Assembly: GCA_913043905.1 (NCBI GenBank)
Contig: CAJWNQ010000003.1
Location: 50,003 to 114,002 of the forward strand
DNA length: 64,000 nt
Direction: 5' to 3'
Source of the DNA: an uncultured Paracoccaceae bacterium
GTDB lineage: Bacteria > Pseudomonadota > Alphaproteobacteria > Rhodobacterales > Rhodobacteraceae
This document shows positions 55,481 to 63,432 of the stretch, one piece after another; position 1 is the stretch's first letter, and every line of letters begins with the position of its first letter. The notes under the pieces were generated by a model. The model was not told the DNA's origin. It saw only the letters and a list, made by a program, of their open reading frames with translations, and made no database searches. The position numbers and the translations under genes are program-made.

Positions 55481-55939
55481 TTAATTACGAAAAAACGCAA
55501 TCATCCAAATAATTGCTAGAAATAAACTAATAAGTCCGTTCCAACCTGCCATTGATATACCCAAAAGATCCCAAGCGATTTCATCACATCGTGCTATAGG
55601 TGCTGCCAAAATTTGATTTAGTAAATCATTTGCAGATAATCCTTCTATAGAATTTGATGTACATGTTGTGGGGCCTTCCCACCACTCTTTCTCAATACCT
55701 GCATGGTAAAAGCCAATAATAGACGTAGTCAAAGCGGCAAGAGCCCCTAAAATTGAAATTTTAATATTTTTGGTATAAAGAATTATTAATCCAATTAAAA
55801 TTGCAAACCCATGTGGCCACCTTTGCCAAAGGCACATTTTGCAAGGTGCATATCCTAATACATATTGAAAAAAATAAGCTCCCCCCAACATTATAAAAGA
55901 TCCCAAAGTGACTATACCAATGAGGCGGTAAAAGTTCAT
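55481..55939 (-). CDS. DsbB-family disulfide bond formation protein
   Basis: This inner-membrane quinone-linked oxidoreductase reoxidises a periplasmic DsbA-type protein. The 152 residues have about four membrane segments. The first periplasmic Cys pair is in YAPCKMCLWQRWPHG and the second set in TTCTSN and ARCDEIAW. The start at 55939 (MNFYRLIGIV) gives a four-base overlap with the upstream gene and is preferred over the longer track start. It is downstream of yqaA in one operon whose leader is structured. Confidence 0.82.
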   Translation of the reverse strand: MNFYRLIGIVTLGSFIMLGGAYFFQYVLGYAPCKMCLWQRWPHGFAILIGLIILYTKNIKISILGALAALTTSIIGFYHAGIEKEWWEGPTTCTSNSIEGLSANDLLNQILAAPIARCDEIAWDLLGISMAGWNGLISLFLAIIWMIAFFRN

Positions 55940-56514
55940 AAAAATTTCATCAATGTTATTCCTATTATAAAAATCACACAAAATATTATAAACATAAGCC
56001 CCAGGCGTTTTTCTATAAAATTTCTAATGGGCAAACCATATTTCCATAATAATGTTGCTATCACAAAAAATATTGTTGCGCGAGCAACCAGTGACCAAAG
56101 CATGAATGCAATAAAGGACATCCCAGTTACGCCTGCTGTTATTGTTATTACCTTATATGGAAAGGGCGTTAGGCCTGAAATTAGAACGGCCCAATGCCCC
56201 TGTGCATTGAATTGTGTTTTAAAAGTTTGGAAATTATCTGTCTTATGATAAAATTCTAGAATAGGCTGCCCAATATTTTCAAAAAGTTGAGCTCCAATAT
56301 AATAACCTAATACTCCACCTAAAACAGATCCAATTGTTACAACCGTTGCAACTAAAAACGCTCGATTTGGTGCCGCTATAATGATAGGGATCATTAAAAC
56401 ATGTGGAGGAATAGGAAATACTGAACTTTCAATAAAAGCAATGAAGCACAATATCCATAGAGAATAACGACTATCTGCAAAGGACAATGTCCAGTTATAT
56501 AGTTTATGGAGCAT
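55936..56514 (-). CDS. YqaA/DedA-like VTT-domain membrane protein
   Basis: This 192-residue integral membrane protein of the SNARE-associated/VTT group has the family motifs FIESSVFPIPPHVLMIPIII, GSVLGGVLGYYIGAQLFENIGQ and LISGLTPFPYKVITITAGVTG, the last with conserved Pro residues in a re-entrant loop. DedA-type proteins affect lipid carrier recycling and envelope integrity, but the exact substrate is not known. The ATG at 56514 directly follows the pseudoknot-like element. The stop overlaps the dsbB start. Confidence 0.82.
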   Translation of the reverse strand: MLHKLYNWTLSFADSRYSLWILCFIAFIESSVFPIPPHVLMIPIIIAAPNRAFLVATVVTIGSVLGGVLGYYIGAQLFENIGQPILEFYHKTDNFQTFKTQFNAQGHWAVLISGLTPFPYKVITITAGVTGMSFIAFMLWSLVARATIFFVIATLLWKYGLPIRNFIEKRLGLMFIIFCVIFIIGITLMKFL

Positions 56515-56515
56515 T

Positions 56516-56563
56516 AGCTTTCCCTAATTTTGACCTAAAAAGCAGGGAAAGCTTTCTAGGTCA
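56516..56563 (-). promoter_or_regulatory. Pseudoknot-like element sequestering the ribosome site of yqaA
   Basis: On the minus strand two helices interleave: TGACCTA pairs with TAGGTCA (7 bp), and AGCTTTCCCT pairs with AGGGAAAGCT (10 bp), in the order A, B, A', B'. This is the topology of an H-type pseudoknot with short 3-, 6- and 5-base connecting loops. The last strand contains AGGGA, the only Shine-Dalgarno-like sequence, 7 bases before the ATG at 56514. Folding would block translation initiation. It resembles no riboswitch class that I know (not preQ1-I or SAM-II). Confidence 0.6.
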
Positions 56564-56729
56564 AGCATCAAAACCTGCTGCCAAAGAATTTTAATCGACT
56601 ATTTTTTTAGTTTCTATACTAGAAATCTCATTTAGACTTTAAATAATCATCTGCTTTAGATTAAATTTTTTTAGATATTATAAATGTTTATTAAAAAGCA
56701 TTATCAACAAAAATCACTTATGATTGTCG

Positions 56730-56758
56730 TTGACGAACTTAATGACTTTAGCTAAATA
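56730..56758 (+). promoter_or_regulatory. Sigma-70 promoter of tRNA-Leu
   Basis: TTGACG (-35), a 17-base spacer and TAAATA (-10) lie upstream of the tRNA with about 16 bases from the -10 to the mature 5' end. Hexamers and spacing are near consensus. Confidence 0.7.
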
Positions 56759-56774
56759 ATATTTCGTGTGTTAT

Positions 56775-56858
56775 GCCTGAGTGGCGGAATGGTAGACGCG
56801 ACGGATTCAAAATCCGTTTCCTCACGGAGTGCCGGTTCAAGTCCGGCCTTGGGTACCA
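56775..56858 (+). tRNA. tRNA-Leu (anticodon CAA)
   Basis: The cloverleaf is clear. The acceptor GCCTGAG pairs with CTTGGGT (with G-U pairs), and the D arm begins TGGCGGAATGGTAGACGC. The anticodon stem ACGGA/TCCGT holds the loop TTCAAAA (anticodon CAA), a variable arm follows as in type II tRNAs, and the T arm is GCCGGTTCAAGTCCGGC. CCA is encoded after discriminator A. The long variable arm and CAA anticodon identify leucine. Confidence 0.95.
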
Positions 56859-57324
56859 CACGGACTTGTAAACGCTTATAATATAGTCAAATATTTTACC
56901 TCATGGTAGTATTTACTGATTTGGAATTGTTCTCAATTGATTATGTGTTTAAACAAGAATTTCAAGTACTATTGCCACACTCTCATGTCTGTTCTGACAG
57001 TAGTGTCATTTAAAAAAATGAGTTGGACTGGATATTTTTAGGTCAGGTGACAATAGGCAAGAATTATTAGGGTTTAAGCTTCGTTAAGATATATGAAGCG
57101 ATCGTAACGTTAGATCATCAGTGGTTAAACAGAGCCTAGCGCGTTAATTCCACTAGCTATAATTAGATTAGCAGAACCCAAATCGGTTATCACTTAAACT
57201 AACTCACACTAAATTTACTAAAGTAGCGAAGCTACGCTTCTAATTACCATACGTCTTGTAATTTATATTTATGCATTTTCTAACGATAATATTAAATGAT
57301 TATAATGATTACTTTTTATAAAAT
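56859..57324. other. Gene-free region downstream of tRNA-Leu
   Basis: About 470 bases without a credible ORF on either strand. It has moderate GC compared with other spacers, short hairpins (for example GTAGCGAAGCTAC near 57223 and GCTTC/GAAGC near 57078), and several interrupted frames. No integrase, transposase or tRNA 3'-end duplicate (attachment site) was seen. It may be decayed sequence; I see nothing further. Confidence 0.5.
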
Positions 57325-57349
57325 AAAAAGCCCCATAAGGGGCTTTTTT
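57325..57349. terminator. Intrinsic terminator, bidirectional
   Basis: AAAAAGCCCC, an ATAA loop and GGGGCTTTTT give a strong GC stem flanked by A- and T-runs, so it works in both directions. It lies 48 bases beyond the aminotransferase stop on the minus strand and is its likely terminator. Confidence 0.85.
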
Positions 57350-57396
57350 AAATTCAATTATAACATTATTATTAAATAATTATTAAAATGCTATTT

Positions 57397-58773
57397 TCAA
57401 CCAAAAACGTCAGTCATTGCTTTATCCATTGCAGATGTAATTTGATCCAGATCATCTTTTGTTGAGATTAGCGCTGGTGAGAGGCATAGCGTGTTGTTGA
57501 AACCTGGTATTGAACGGTTTGTAGCGCCAATTATTATGCCTTGAGCCATACAATTACCTACTACTGCTTGAACCATTTTTTCGTCTGCTGGAGCGTGTGA
57601 GATACGATCTGAAACAAGCTCAAGACCACAAAACAAACCTTTTCCTCGAGCTTGACCGACACATTTATGCTTATCTTTAAGTTCTTCTAATTTACCCATG
57701 AGGTATTTACCCATGGATGTTGTATTTTCTAAAAGATTTTCTTCTTCAATAATTTTCATATTTTCAATTGCTGCTGCAGGACCTGCCGTGCATCCACCAA
57801 AAGTAGATATGTCTCTAAAATAGCTCATATGATCATCAGCATCTTTGAACATATCGAATATTGCTTCTGTTGTAACTGTGCAGGAAATAGCTGCGTAACC
57901 AGAGGCAACACCCTTAGCCATTGTTACAAAATCAGGTTTAATGCCGTACTGTTGGTATCCAAACCATGTTCCTGTTCTGCCAAGTCCACAAACAACTTCG
58001 TCAATATGCAGTAGAATCTCATATTTTTGGCAGAGTGACTGGATACCTTCCCAGTATCCTTGTGGAGGAGTAATAACACCCCCACCAGCAGTGACAGGCT
58101 CAAGGACCATGGCTCCGATAGTATCGGCTCCTTCACGTAAAATAACAGCTTCAATTGCGTCAAGTGACTGCCTAGTATAATCACCTTCACCATATTGTTT
58201 ATGATATTCTAAGCAATGAGGAATTTCTACAAAACCAGGTGTATATGGGCCATATTGCGCGTTTCTTTCCTGTTGGCCACCAGCAGCTAGGTTTGTGATA
58301 GTTGTACCGTGGTAATCGCGTTCGCGGTAAATAATCTTAAATTTTTTGCCATTGTGATGTTTGTGACTAATTTGACGAACCATTTTATAAACTTTTTCGT
58401 TCGCTTCAGAGCCCGAGTTTGAGTAATAAACACGTGATAGACCCGGCATTTTATCTAATAACATTTCAGAAAAAATTGATCCAGGAATTGATCCAGCAGA
58501 ACCTGCAAAGTAATTCATTTTCACGAGCTGGTCTCGTACTGCATCAGCTATACGCACACGACCATAACCAACATTTACTGTCCATACACCACCTGAAACA
58601 CCATCTAAGTGTTCTTTTCCATGTTGATCCCAGACACGCATGCCTTTGCCTTCAACTATGATTCGAGGATCAACCTTGCTTTCAAATTGTTTATGTTGAG
58701 ATAGGTGGTGCCAAACATTTTTGCGGTCGGCTTCAACTATTTCTTGGATGTCGTTTGTTGTTGCGTAATCCAT
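57397..58773 (-). CDS. tpa: Class III aminotransferase, taurine:pyruvate type
   Basis: This PLP-dependent omega-aminotransferase has 458 residues. The pattern GVSGGVWTVNVGYGR, YFAGSAGSIPG, RVYYSNSGSEANEKVYKMVRQ and YRERDYHGTTITNLAAGGQ closely resembles taurine:pyruvate aminotransferase (Tpa), which converts taurine to sulfoacetaldehyde. The PLP pocket Asp is in HIDEVVCGLGRTG and the Lys in TMAKGVASGYAA. It is a lone gene; no xsc or tauABC is in the window, so beta-alanine or another omega-amino acid remains possible. Confidence 0.75.
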   Translation of the reverse strand: MDYATTNDIQEIVEADRKNVWHHLSQHKQFESKVDPRIIVEGKGMRVWDQHGKEHLDGVSGGVWTVNVGYGRVRIADAVRDQLVKMNYFAGSAGSIPGSIFSEMLLDKMPGLSRVYYSNSGSEANEKVYKMVRQISHKHHNGKKFKIIYRERDYHGTTITNLAAGGQQERNAQYGPYTPGFVEIPHCLEYHKQYGEGDYTRQSLDAIEAVILREGADTIGAMVLEPVTAGGGVITPPQGYWEGIQSLCQKYEILLHIDEVVCGLGRTGTWFGYQQYGIKPDFVTMAKGVASGYAAISCTVTTEAIFDMFKDADDHMSYFRDISTFGGCTAGPAAAIENMKIIEEENLLENTTSMGKYLMGKLEELKDKHKCVGQARGKGLFCGLELVSDRISHAPADEKMVQAVVGNCMAQGIIIGATNRSIPGFNNTLCLSPALISTKDDLDQITSAMDKAMTDVFG

Positions 58774-58843
58774 GGCTACACTCCTAGTTTATGTTTATTT
58801 AATATTATGGTGACAATTTTTTTTAGCGCCGTCACAGATTTTT

Positions 58844-58860
58844 CCGACTAATATTGTCGG
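58844..58860. promoter_or_regulatory. Palindrome upstream of the aminotransferase gene
   Basis: CCGACTAATATTGTCGG is a near-perfect palindrome (CCGAC/GTCGG arms) about 70 bases before the aminotransferase ATG, next to a second inverted repeat GGTGAC/GTCAC at 58809-58835. It may be an operator for a regulator encoded elsewhere, such as a taurine-responsive TauR. Confidence 0.4.
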
Positions 58861-58967
58861 TTTTACGAGTATATTAAATGTTTAAGTATAAAATTTATAA
58901 TTATTTCAGAATTAGGGTTTAAATCATTAAGTATTGTCTATTTTAAATCTATTTAGTTTAATTATTA

Positions 58968-59345
58968 CTAATTTACATCAAACGCCCTTTGGCAAAGGTT
59001 TGCAAATGGAATATTATTTAAGGTTTTTTGATGCGTGCTCTCTAAAATAACATTTGGAGCGGCATCAAATGAATGGGCTTCTTGCCACCGGTCAGCGCAT
59101 AAACACCATCGGTCGCCAGGGTTTAACCCTGGGAATCCAAATTCAGGACGTGGAGATGACAGATCATTACCACGTGATTTTGAAAAGTTTAAAAATGTTT
59201 CAGTGAGAACCACACATACTGTATGGCATCCATGGTCTTCAGGGCCAGTATTACAGCAGCCATCACGATAAAATCCTGTTAAGGGATCTTTTGAGCAAGG
59301 CTTTAAGGGTTCACCTAAGACATTCATAGGGACGGTCTCTTTCAT
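58968..59345 (-). CDS. DUF2237-family protein
   Basis: This 125-residue protein matches a conserved uncharacterised family: NVLGEPLKPCSKDPLTGFYRDGCCNTG, HTVCVVLTETFLNFSKSRGNDLSSPRPEFGFPGLNPGDRWCLCA and RWQEAH. Cysteines and histidines are plentiful and could bind metal. The function is unknown. It begins with ATG codons at 59345 and 59327; I use the first. It lies alone between the aminotransferase and rplI. Confidence 0.85.
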   Translation of the reverse strand: MKETVPMNVLGEPLKPCSKDPLTGFYRDGCCNTGPEDHGCHTVCVVLTETFLNFSKSRGNDLSSPRPEFGFPGLNPGDRWCLCADRWQEAHSFDAAPNVILESTHQKTLNNIPFANLCQRAFDVN

Positions 59346-59383
59346 ATTAAGCCTTTCATCTAGAAGTAAATATTATAAATAAA

Positions 59384-59411
59384 TAAGGGCCCATGTTACC
59401 ATGAGCCCTTA
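59384..59411 (-). terminator. Terminator of the rpsF-rpsR-rplI operon
   Basis: TAAGGGC and GCCCTTA, extended by CATG/CATG after one mismatch, form a hairpin 20 bases downstream of the rplI stop, followed on the minus strand by a T-rich tail. Confidence 0.75.
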
Positions 59412-59430
59412 AACTTAATGTATATAAAGA

Positions 59431-60063
59431 TTATTCTTCAGATTTAACTTCAGTGTCTGATTTATGCTCACTTTTGATAAGCTCATTGCCATCTTCATCG
59501 AGTGCTGCTGCTGAACCCATATCATCAAATAATTCTGCAATCTCAAATTCGGCCTCAGCTTCTGCTGCTGCTGCCAAGTCTTTGATTGATTGACCTGATG
59601 CCTGTAATTCTGCTTCTTCTTCAGATCTAGCAACGTTCAACTCAATTGAACACTGCACTTCTGGATGAAGAGAAACGCCAACTTTGTGCAAACCCAATTC
59701 TTTGATCGGTGCTTGTAAGATGACTTGTTTCTTATCAACTTCAAAACCTTCAGCTGATGCTACATCAGCAGCATCTCTGTTTGTTACTGAGCCATAAAGC
59801 GCACCAGCGTCAGACGCTGAACGGATTATAGTGAACTGTTGGCCACCTAATTTATTAGAAACTGCTTCTGCTTCAGATTTTGTCTCTAAATTTTTTGCTT
59901 CTAGCGTCACTTTTTGCGATTCAAAGGATGCTTTATTTGCATCTGTTGCTCGTAATGCTTTGCCTTGTGGTAATAAAAAGTTACGTGCAAAACCTTGTTT
60001 CACAGAAACTATATCGCCCATTTGGCCTAGCTTAGCTACGCGTTCTAGTAAGATAACGTGCAT
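59431..60063 (-). CDS. rplI: 50S ribosomal protein L9 (extended C-terminus)
   Basis: L9 binds 23S rRNA at the L1 side of the 50S subunit. The N-terminal domain is clear: [40 protein letters not shown] (1-40), followed by the long central helix and the C-terminal rRNA-binding domain with [14 protein letters not shown]. At 210 residues it is about 60 longer than the E. coli protein, the extra part being an acidic tail (about 160-210, rich in Glu, Asp and Ala). Such acidic extensions occur in Rhodobacterales and related groups. Confidence 0.96.
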   Translation of the reverse strand: MHVILLERVAKLGQMGDIVSVKQGFARNFLLPQGKALRATDANKASFESQKVTLEAKNLETKSEAEAVSNKLGGQQFTIIRSASDAGALYGSVTNRDAADVASAEGFEVDKKQVILQAPIKELGLHKVGVSLHPEVQCSIELNVARSEEEAELQASGQSIKDLAAAAEAEAEFEIAELFDDMGSAAALDEDGNELIKSEHKSDTEVKSEE

Positions 60064-60073
60064 GATGTCTCCC

Positions 60074-60301
60074 TTACTTCACTGCATAAGGCAGAAGTGC
60101 CAAGAAACGTGCGCGTTTGATAGCTCTTGCAAGCTCGCGTTGTTTTTTTGCAGATACTGCTGTAATACGTGATGGCACAATCTTGCCACGCTCAGAAACG
60201 TAGCGTTGCAATAATTTAGTGTCCTTATAGTCGATCTTTGGTGCATTATCACCAGAGAACGGACAGGACTTACGACGGCGGAAAAATGGTTTGTTTGCCA
60301 T
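60074..60301 (-). CDS. rpsR: 30S ribosomal protein S18
   Basis: S18 binds the 30S platform with S6. The start is ATG 60301 ([15 protein letters not shown]), following AGGAGAGGAC; the track start is inside the preceding gene region and is dropped. The 75-residue protein has the family pattern [49 protein letters not shown]. It lies between rpsF and rplI, the standard order. Confidence 0.96.
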   Translation of the reverse strand: MANKPFFRRRKSCPFSGDNAPKIDYKDTKLLQRYVSERGKIVPSRITAVSAKKQRELARAIKRARFLALLPYAVK

Positions 60302-60317
60302 GATTAATGTCCTCTCC

Positions 60318-60677
60318 TTAACGTTCACGTTCGCGACGACGTTCTTCTTTCGCCGATTTCGCTTGAATAACTACAGATGGGCCTTCTTCATGCTCATCTA
60401 CTCGGATTGTCATAACCCGCATGACGTCTTCATGTAAACGCATTAAGCGTTCCATTTCCTGTACAGCAGAGGAAGGTGCATCTGATTTTAAGAATGCGTA
60501 GTGTCCCTTGCGGTTTTTGTTTATTTTGTAGGCCATTGTTTTTAGGCCCCAGTATTCCTGGTCAATAACTTTGCCATCATTGTCAGAAAGAACTGCGCTG
60601 AAGTGTTCTATAAGACCTTCAGCTTGCGCGTTGGATAAATCCTGCCGCGAAATAAATACGTGCTCGTAGAGCGCCAT
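60318..60677 (-). CDS. rpsF: 30S ribosomal protein S6
   Basis: S6 pairs with S18 on the 30S platform. It begins [22 protein letters not shown]. The central segment [27 protein letters not shown] is typical, and [25 protein letters not shown] ends the fold. The last residues are an Arg/Glu-rich tail (EERRRERER). Sixteen bases separate it from rpsR. Its leader contains a strong hairpin. Confidence 0.96.
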   Translation of the reverse strand: MALYEHVFISRQDLSNAQAEGLIEHFSAVLSDNDGKVIDQEYWGLKTMAYKINKNRKGHYAFLKSDAPSSAVQEMERLMRLHEDVMRVMTIRVDEHEEGPSVVIQAKSAKEERRRERER

Positions 60678-60718
60678 ACCAGTACCTCGATTTAAGCGAG
60701 CTTCAAAATACGAGTAAA

Positions 60719-60770
60719 ACTTCTGCGCCCGTATACGAGAGGCGACCGCGATGAAAAATTTTGCAGAAGT
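60719..60770 (-). promoter_or_regulatory. Hairpin in the rpsF leader (possible S6:S18 binding site)
   Basis: On the minus strand ACTTCTGC pairs with GCAGAAGT (8 bp), enclosing about 36 bases that contain GCC...GGC and CGTATACG pairing potential. It lies 42 bases upstream of the rpsF ATG. In many bacteria the S6:S18 complex represses its own operon by binding a hairpin in this leader. The position fits; I did not verify the specific consensus bulge. Confidence 0.5.
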
Positions 60771-60943
60771 AACATGCTTATATTGTTAAAGCTGGTAAAT
60801 GCAACAGTTATTACATGAAAATATTTAATGCATAATTTGATTTAAATAAAGATAGACAGGCACGCAAGGCACCATTAGTTTTAATTTTGATGTTTAAACT
60901 TCCAGATTTAATTACTATTAAATTGGTAACTTAGGAGAAAACA

Positions 60944-61882
60944 ATGACACATGCTTTTTTATTTCCAGGACAGGGGGCACAGACAATTGGTATGGGTAAA
61001 GACTTAGTTGATTCCTATTCGGTTGCTCGGGATGTGTTCGAAGAAGTTAATGACGCCTTAGGTCAAAATTTGTCTGCGCTTATTTGGGATGGTAATATTG
61101 AAACACTAACATTAACCGAAAATGCCCAACCTGCGCTAATGGCAACATCAATTGCGGCCCTTAAGGCTTTAGAGTTTGAGGGTATTGATTTAAGTAAGGC
61201 ATCATTCGTGGCGGGGCATTCATTAGGTGAATATTCTGCGTTATGTGCTGCGGGTTCGATTAGCGTTGCTGATACTGCTCGTTTGTTGCGTATACGTGGC
61301 AGAGCGATGCAGAAAGCAGTTCCTGTGGGTCTTGGTGCTATGGCCGCTATACTTGGCCTGGACTTTTTTACTGTAAAAATGATTGCCAAATCTGTTACCG
61401 GTGGAGAAGTTTGCCAGGCAGCAAATGATAATGATCCTGGTCAGGTAGTTATATCAGGTCACAAAGCTGCGGTAGAACACGCAATTGAATTAGCAAAAGC
61501 CGCTGGAGCTAAGCGTGCAATATTACTTCCTGTTTCGGCACCTTTTCATTGTTCTTTGATGCAGCCAGCAGCAGATGCAATGGCAGAAGCTTTAAATAAT
61601 GTAGATATTAAGTCTCCAAATGTACCTTTAGTTGCCAATGTAAGTGCAGATGTGGCAGTGGATGGAGCAATTATAAAAGAATTATTAATTCAGCAAGTAA
61701 CTGGATCTGTCCGTTGGCGTGAGGGTGTAGAATTTATGAGCAAACAAGGAGTAACAGATTTCTATGAAATCGGTGCAGGAAAAGCATTATCTGGTATGGT
61801 GCGTCGCATTAATCGTGAGTTAAATGTACATTCAGTGAGTGATACATTGGGTGTATCTTCTGCGGTATTAAAACTTAAATAA
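60944..61882 (+). CDS. fabD: Malonyl-CoA:ACP transacylase
   Basis: FabD moves malonyl groups from CoA to acyl carrier protein, supplying fatty-acid elongation. The nucleophile is in the family motif GHSLGEYSALCAAG (about 88-101), with FLFPGQGAQTIGMG at the N-terminus. LLPVSAPFHCSLMQPAA carries the catalytic-type His, and the final segment YEIGAGKALSGMVRRI is typical. Length 312 is normal. AGGAGA precedes the ATG. It opens the fab cluster, divergent from rpsF. Confidence 0.95.
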   Translation: MTHAFLFPGQGAQTIGMGKDLVDSYSVARDVFEEVNDALGQNLSALIWDGNIETLTLTENAQPALMATSIAALKALEFEGIDLSKASFVAGHSLGEYSALCAAGSISVADTARLLRIRGRAMQKAVPVGLGAMAAILGLDFFTVKMIAKSVTGGEVCQAANDNDPGQVVISGHKAAVEHAIELAKAAGAKRAILLPVSAPFHCSLMQPAADAMAEALNNVDIKSPNVPLVANVSADVAVDGAIIKELLIQQVTGSVRWREGVEFMSKQGVTDFYEIGAGKALSGMVRRINRELNVHSVSDTLGVSSAVLKLK

Positions 61883-61892
61883 AGGTATTTAT

Positions 61893-62630
61893 ATGTTCGA
61901 TTTAAATGGAAAATGTGCTTTGGTAACTGGTGCCTCTGGTGGAATTGGTGGATCTATTGCTCGTGCATTATGTGCGCAAGGTGCAAAAGTTACACTATCT
62001 GGTACTCGAGTGGAGCCATTGAGAGCATTAGCCTCTGAGCTGGGTGATAGGGCTTTTGTTACTCCGTGTAATTTAAGTGACACAAACGCAGTAAAGGGTT
62101 TGGCCAATCAAGCTTTGGAAGTAATGGGTGGCCTTGATATTTTGGTGAATAACGCTGGTATTACTCGAGATAGTTTATTTATGAGAATGTCCGATGAAAA
62201 TTGGCAGCAAGTAATTGACGTAAATTTAACTTCGACCATGCATTTAATGAAATCAGTTATGCGCCCAATGATGAAGCAAAGATTTGGTCGAATTATAAAT
62301 ATTGCATCTATTGTTGGTGTGACGGGAAACGCAGGTCAGGTCAATTATGCGGCTTCTAAAGCTGGTATGATTGGGATGACTAAATCTTATGCCCAAGAAA
62401 TTGCAACACGTGGGATAACGGCTAATTGTATTGCACCAGGATTCATTGAAACTGCGATGACAGCGGCGTTGCCCGAAGCTGTAGTGGCTAGTATGTTAGG
62501 GTCAATTCCTCAGGGTCGAATGGGTAATCCAGATGAAATTGCTGCTACTGTGGCTTTCTTGGCATCTAATGAGGCAAGTTACATAACAGGCCAAACCCTC
62601 CATGTGAATGGTGGAATGGCAATGATTTAA
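61893..62630 (+). CDS. fabG: 3-oxoacyl-ACP reductase
   Basis: FabG reduces 3-oxoacyl-ACP with NADPH. It is a classical short-chain dehydrogenase of 245 residues: TGASGGIGGSIARAL for the cofactor, NNAGITRDSLFMRM with the conserved Asn, IVGVTGNAGQVNYAASKAG with catalytic Ser, Tyr and Lys, and CIAPGFIETAM. It follows fabD after ten bases. The ending HVNGGMAMI is typical of bacterial FabG. Confidence 0.95.
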   Translation: MFDLNGKCALVTGASGGIGGSIARALCAQGAKVTLSGTRVEPLRALASELGDRAFVTPCNLSDTNAVKGLANQALEVMGGLDILVNNAGITRDSLFMRMSDENWQQVIDVNLTSTMHLMKSVMRPMMKQRFGRIINIASIVGVTGNAGQVNYAASKAGMIGMTKSYAQEIATRGITANCIAPGFIETAMTAALPEAVVASMLGSIPQGRMGNPDEIAATVAFLASNEASYITGQTLHVNGGMAMI

Positions 62631-62661
62631 TGTCAAAGTTTAACATTGTTAACTTATTATT

Positions 62662-63216
62662 ATGAGTAAAGTTATACTATTTAACAAACCCTTTAATGTT
62701 TTGTCTCAATTTACCGACAAAGGTACTGTTGCTTCAAACCGCCAAACCTTATCGGAATTTATTGATGTGGCGGGTGTCTATGCAGCAGGACGCTTGGATA
62801 AAGATAGTGAAGGTTTATTAGTATTAACTGATGATGGTGTATTGCAGCAAGAAATTTCAAACCCGAAACATAAATGGCCAAAGACGTATGTTGTTCAAGT
62901 TGAGGGAACCGCAACAAAAGCTGACGCCGAACTTTTAAGCAGGGGCGTGAATTTAAAAGACGGAATTACACGCCCAGCTGAAGTGGAAATTATTGATGCG
63001 CCAGAAGGAATATGGGAACGTGTGCCTCCTGTAAGGTTTCGTAAGTCTGTTCCAGATAGTTGGTTGATGATTACAATTACTGAGGGCCGTAATAGACAAG
63101 TACGTCGTATGACAGCAGCAATAGGTTTTCCAACTCTACGTTTAATTAGATATAGTGTCGGAAACTTCACTATTGATGATATTCCTAATGGTGAATGGCG
63201 TAAAACAACATTTTAG
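62662..63216 (+). CDS. 23S rRNA pseudouridine synthase, RluE-like (RsuA family)
   Basis: This protein isomerises a specific uridine in rRNA. It has 184 residues without an S4 domain. The catalytic Asp lies in [19 protein letters not shown] (about 40-58). [14 protein letters not shown] opens the protein, and [29 protein letters not shown] closes it. The absence of an S4 domain and the overall length fit RluE. It sits between fabG and acpP, an unusual insert in the fab cluster. Confidence 0.85.
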   Translation: MSKVILFNKPFNVLSQFTDKGTVASNRQTLSEFIDVAGVYAAGRLDKDSEGLLVLTDDGVLQQEISNPKHKWPKTYVVQVEGTATKADAELLSRGVNLKDGITRPAEVEIIDAPEGIWERVPPVRFRKSVPDSWLMITITEGRNRQVRRMTAAIGFPTLRLIRYSVGNFTIDDIPNGEWRKTTF

Positions 63217-63255
63217 TTTTAGGTATTAATATTATTTGATACGTAATAGGCGAAA

Positions 63256-63276
63256 AGTTACTCTAGGTAACATTTT
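63256..63276 (+). terminator. Weak hairpin with T-run after the rluE-like gene
   Basis: GTTAC and GTAAC enclose a five-base loop and are followed by ATTTTT, 40 bases after the gene end. It may separate the fabD-fabG-rluE-like unit from acpP, which then has its own promoter in the 216-base spacer. Confidence 0.4.
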
Positions 63277-63432
63277 TAACCGAATTCATTTGCCATATCA
63301 ATTTTCTATGATATTAGGCGGCTCAGTTGTAATTAAAATCATATGTTGATTATAGCCAAATAAAATATAAAAATATTGTTGCATTATGCGACTTTCTAAA
63401 CGGCACAAGTGCCATATCAAGAGGAATATATC

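Noticed and set aside
56775-57396. Integrative element attached at tRNA-Leu
   Set aside because: No integrase gene and no repeated tRNA 3' end were found downstream.
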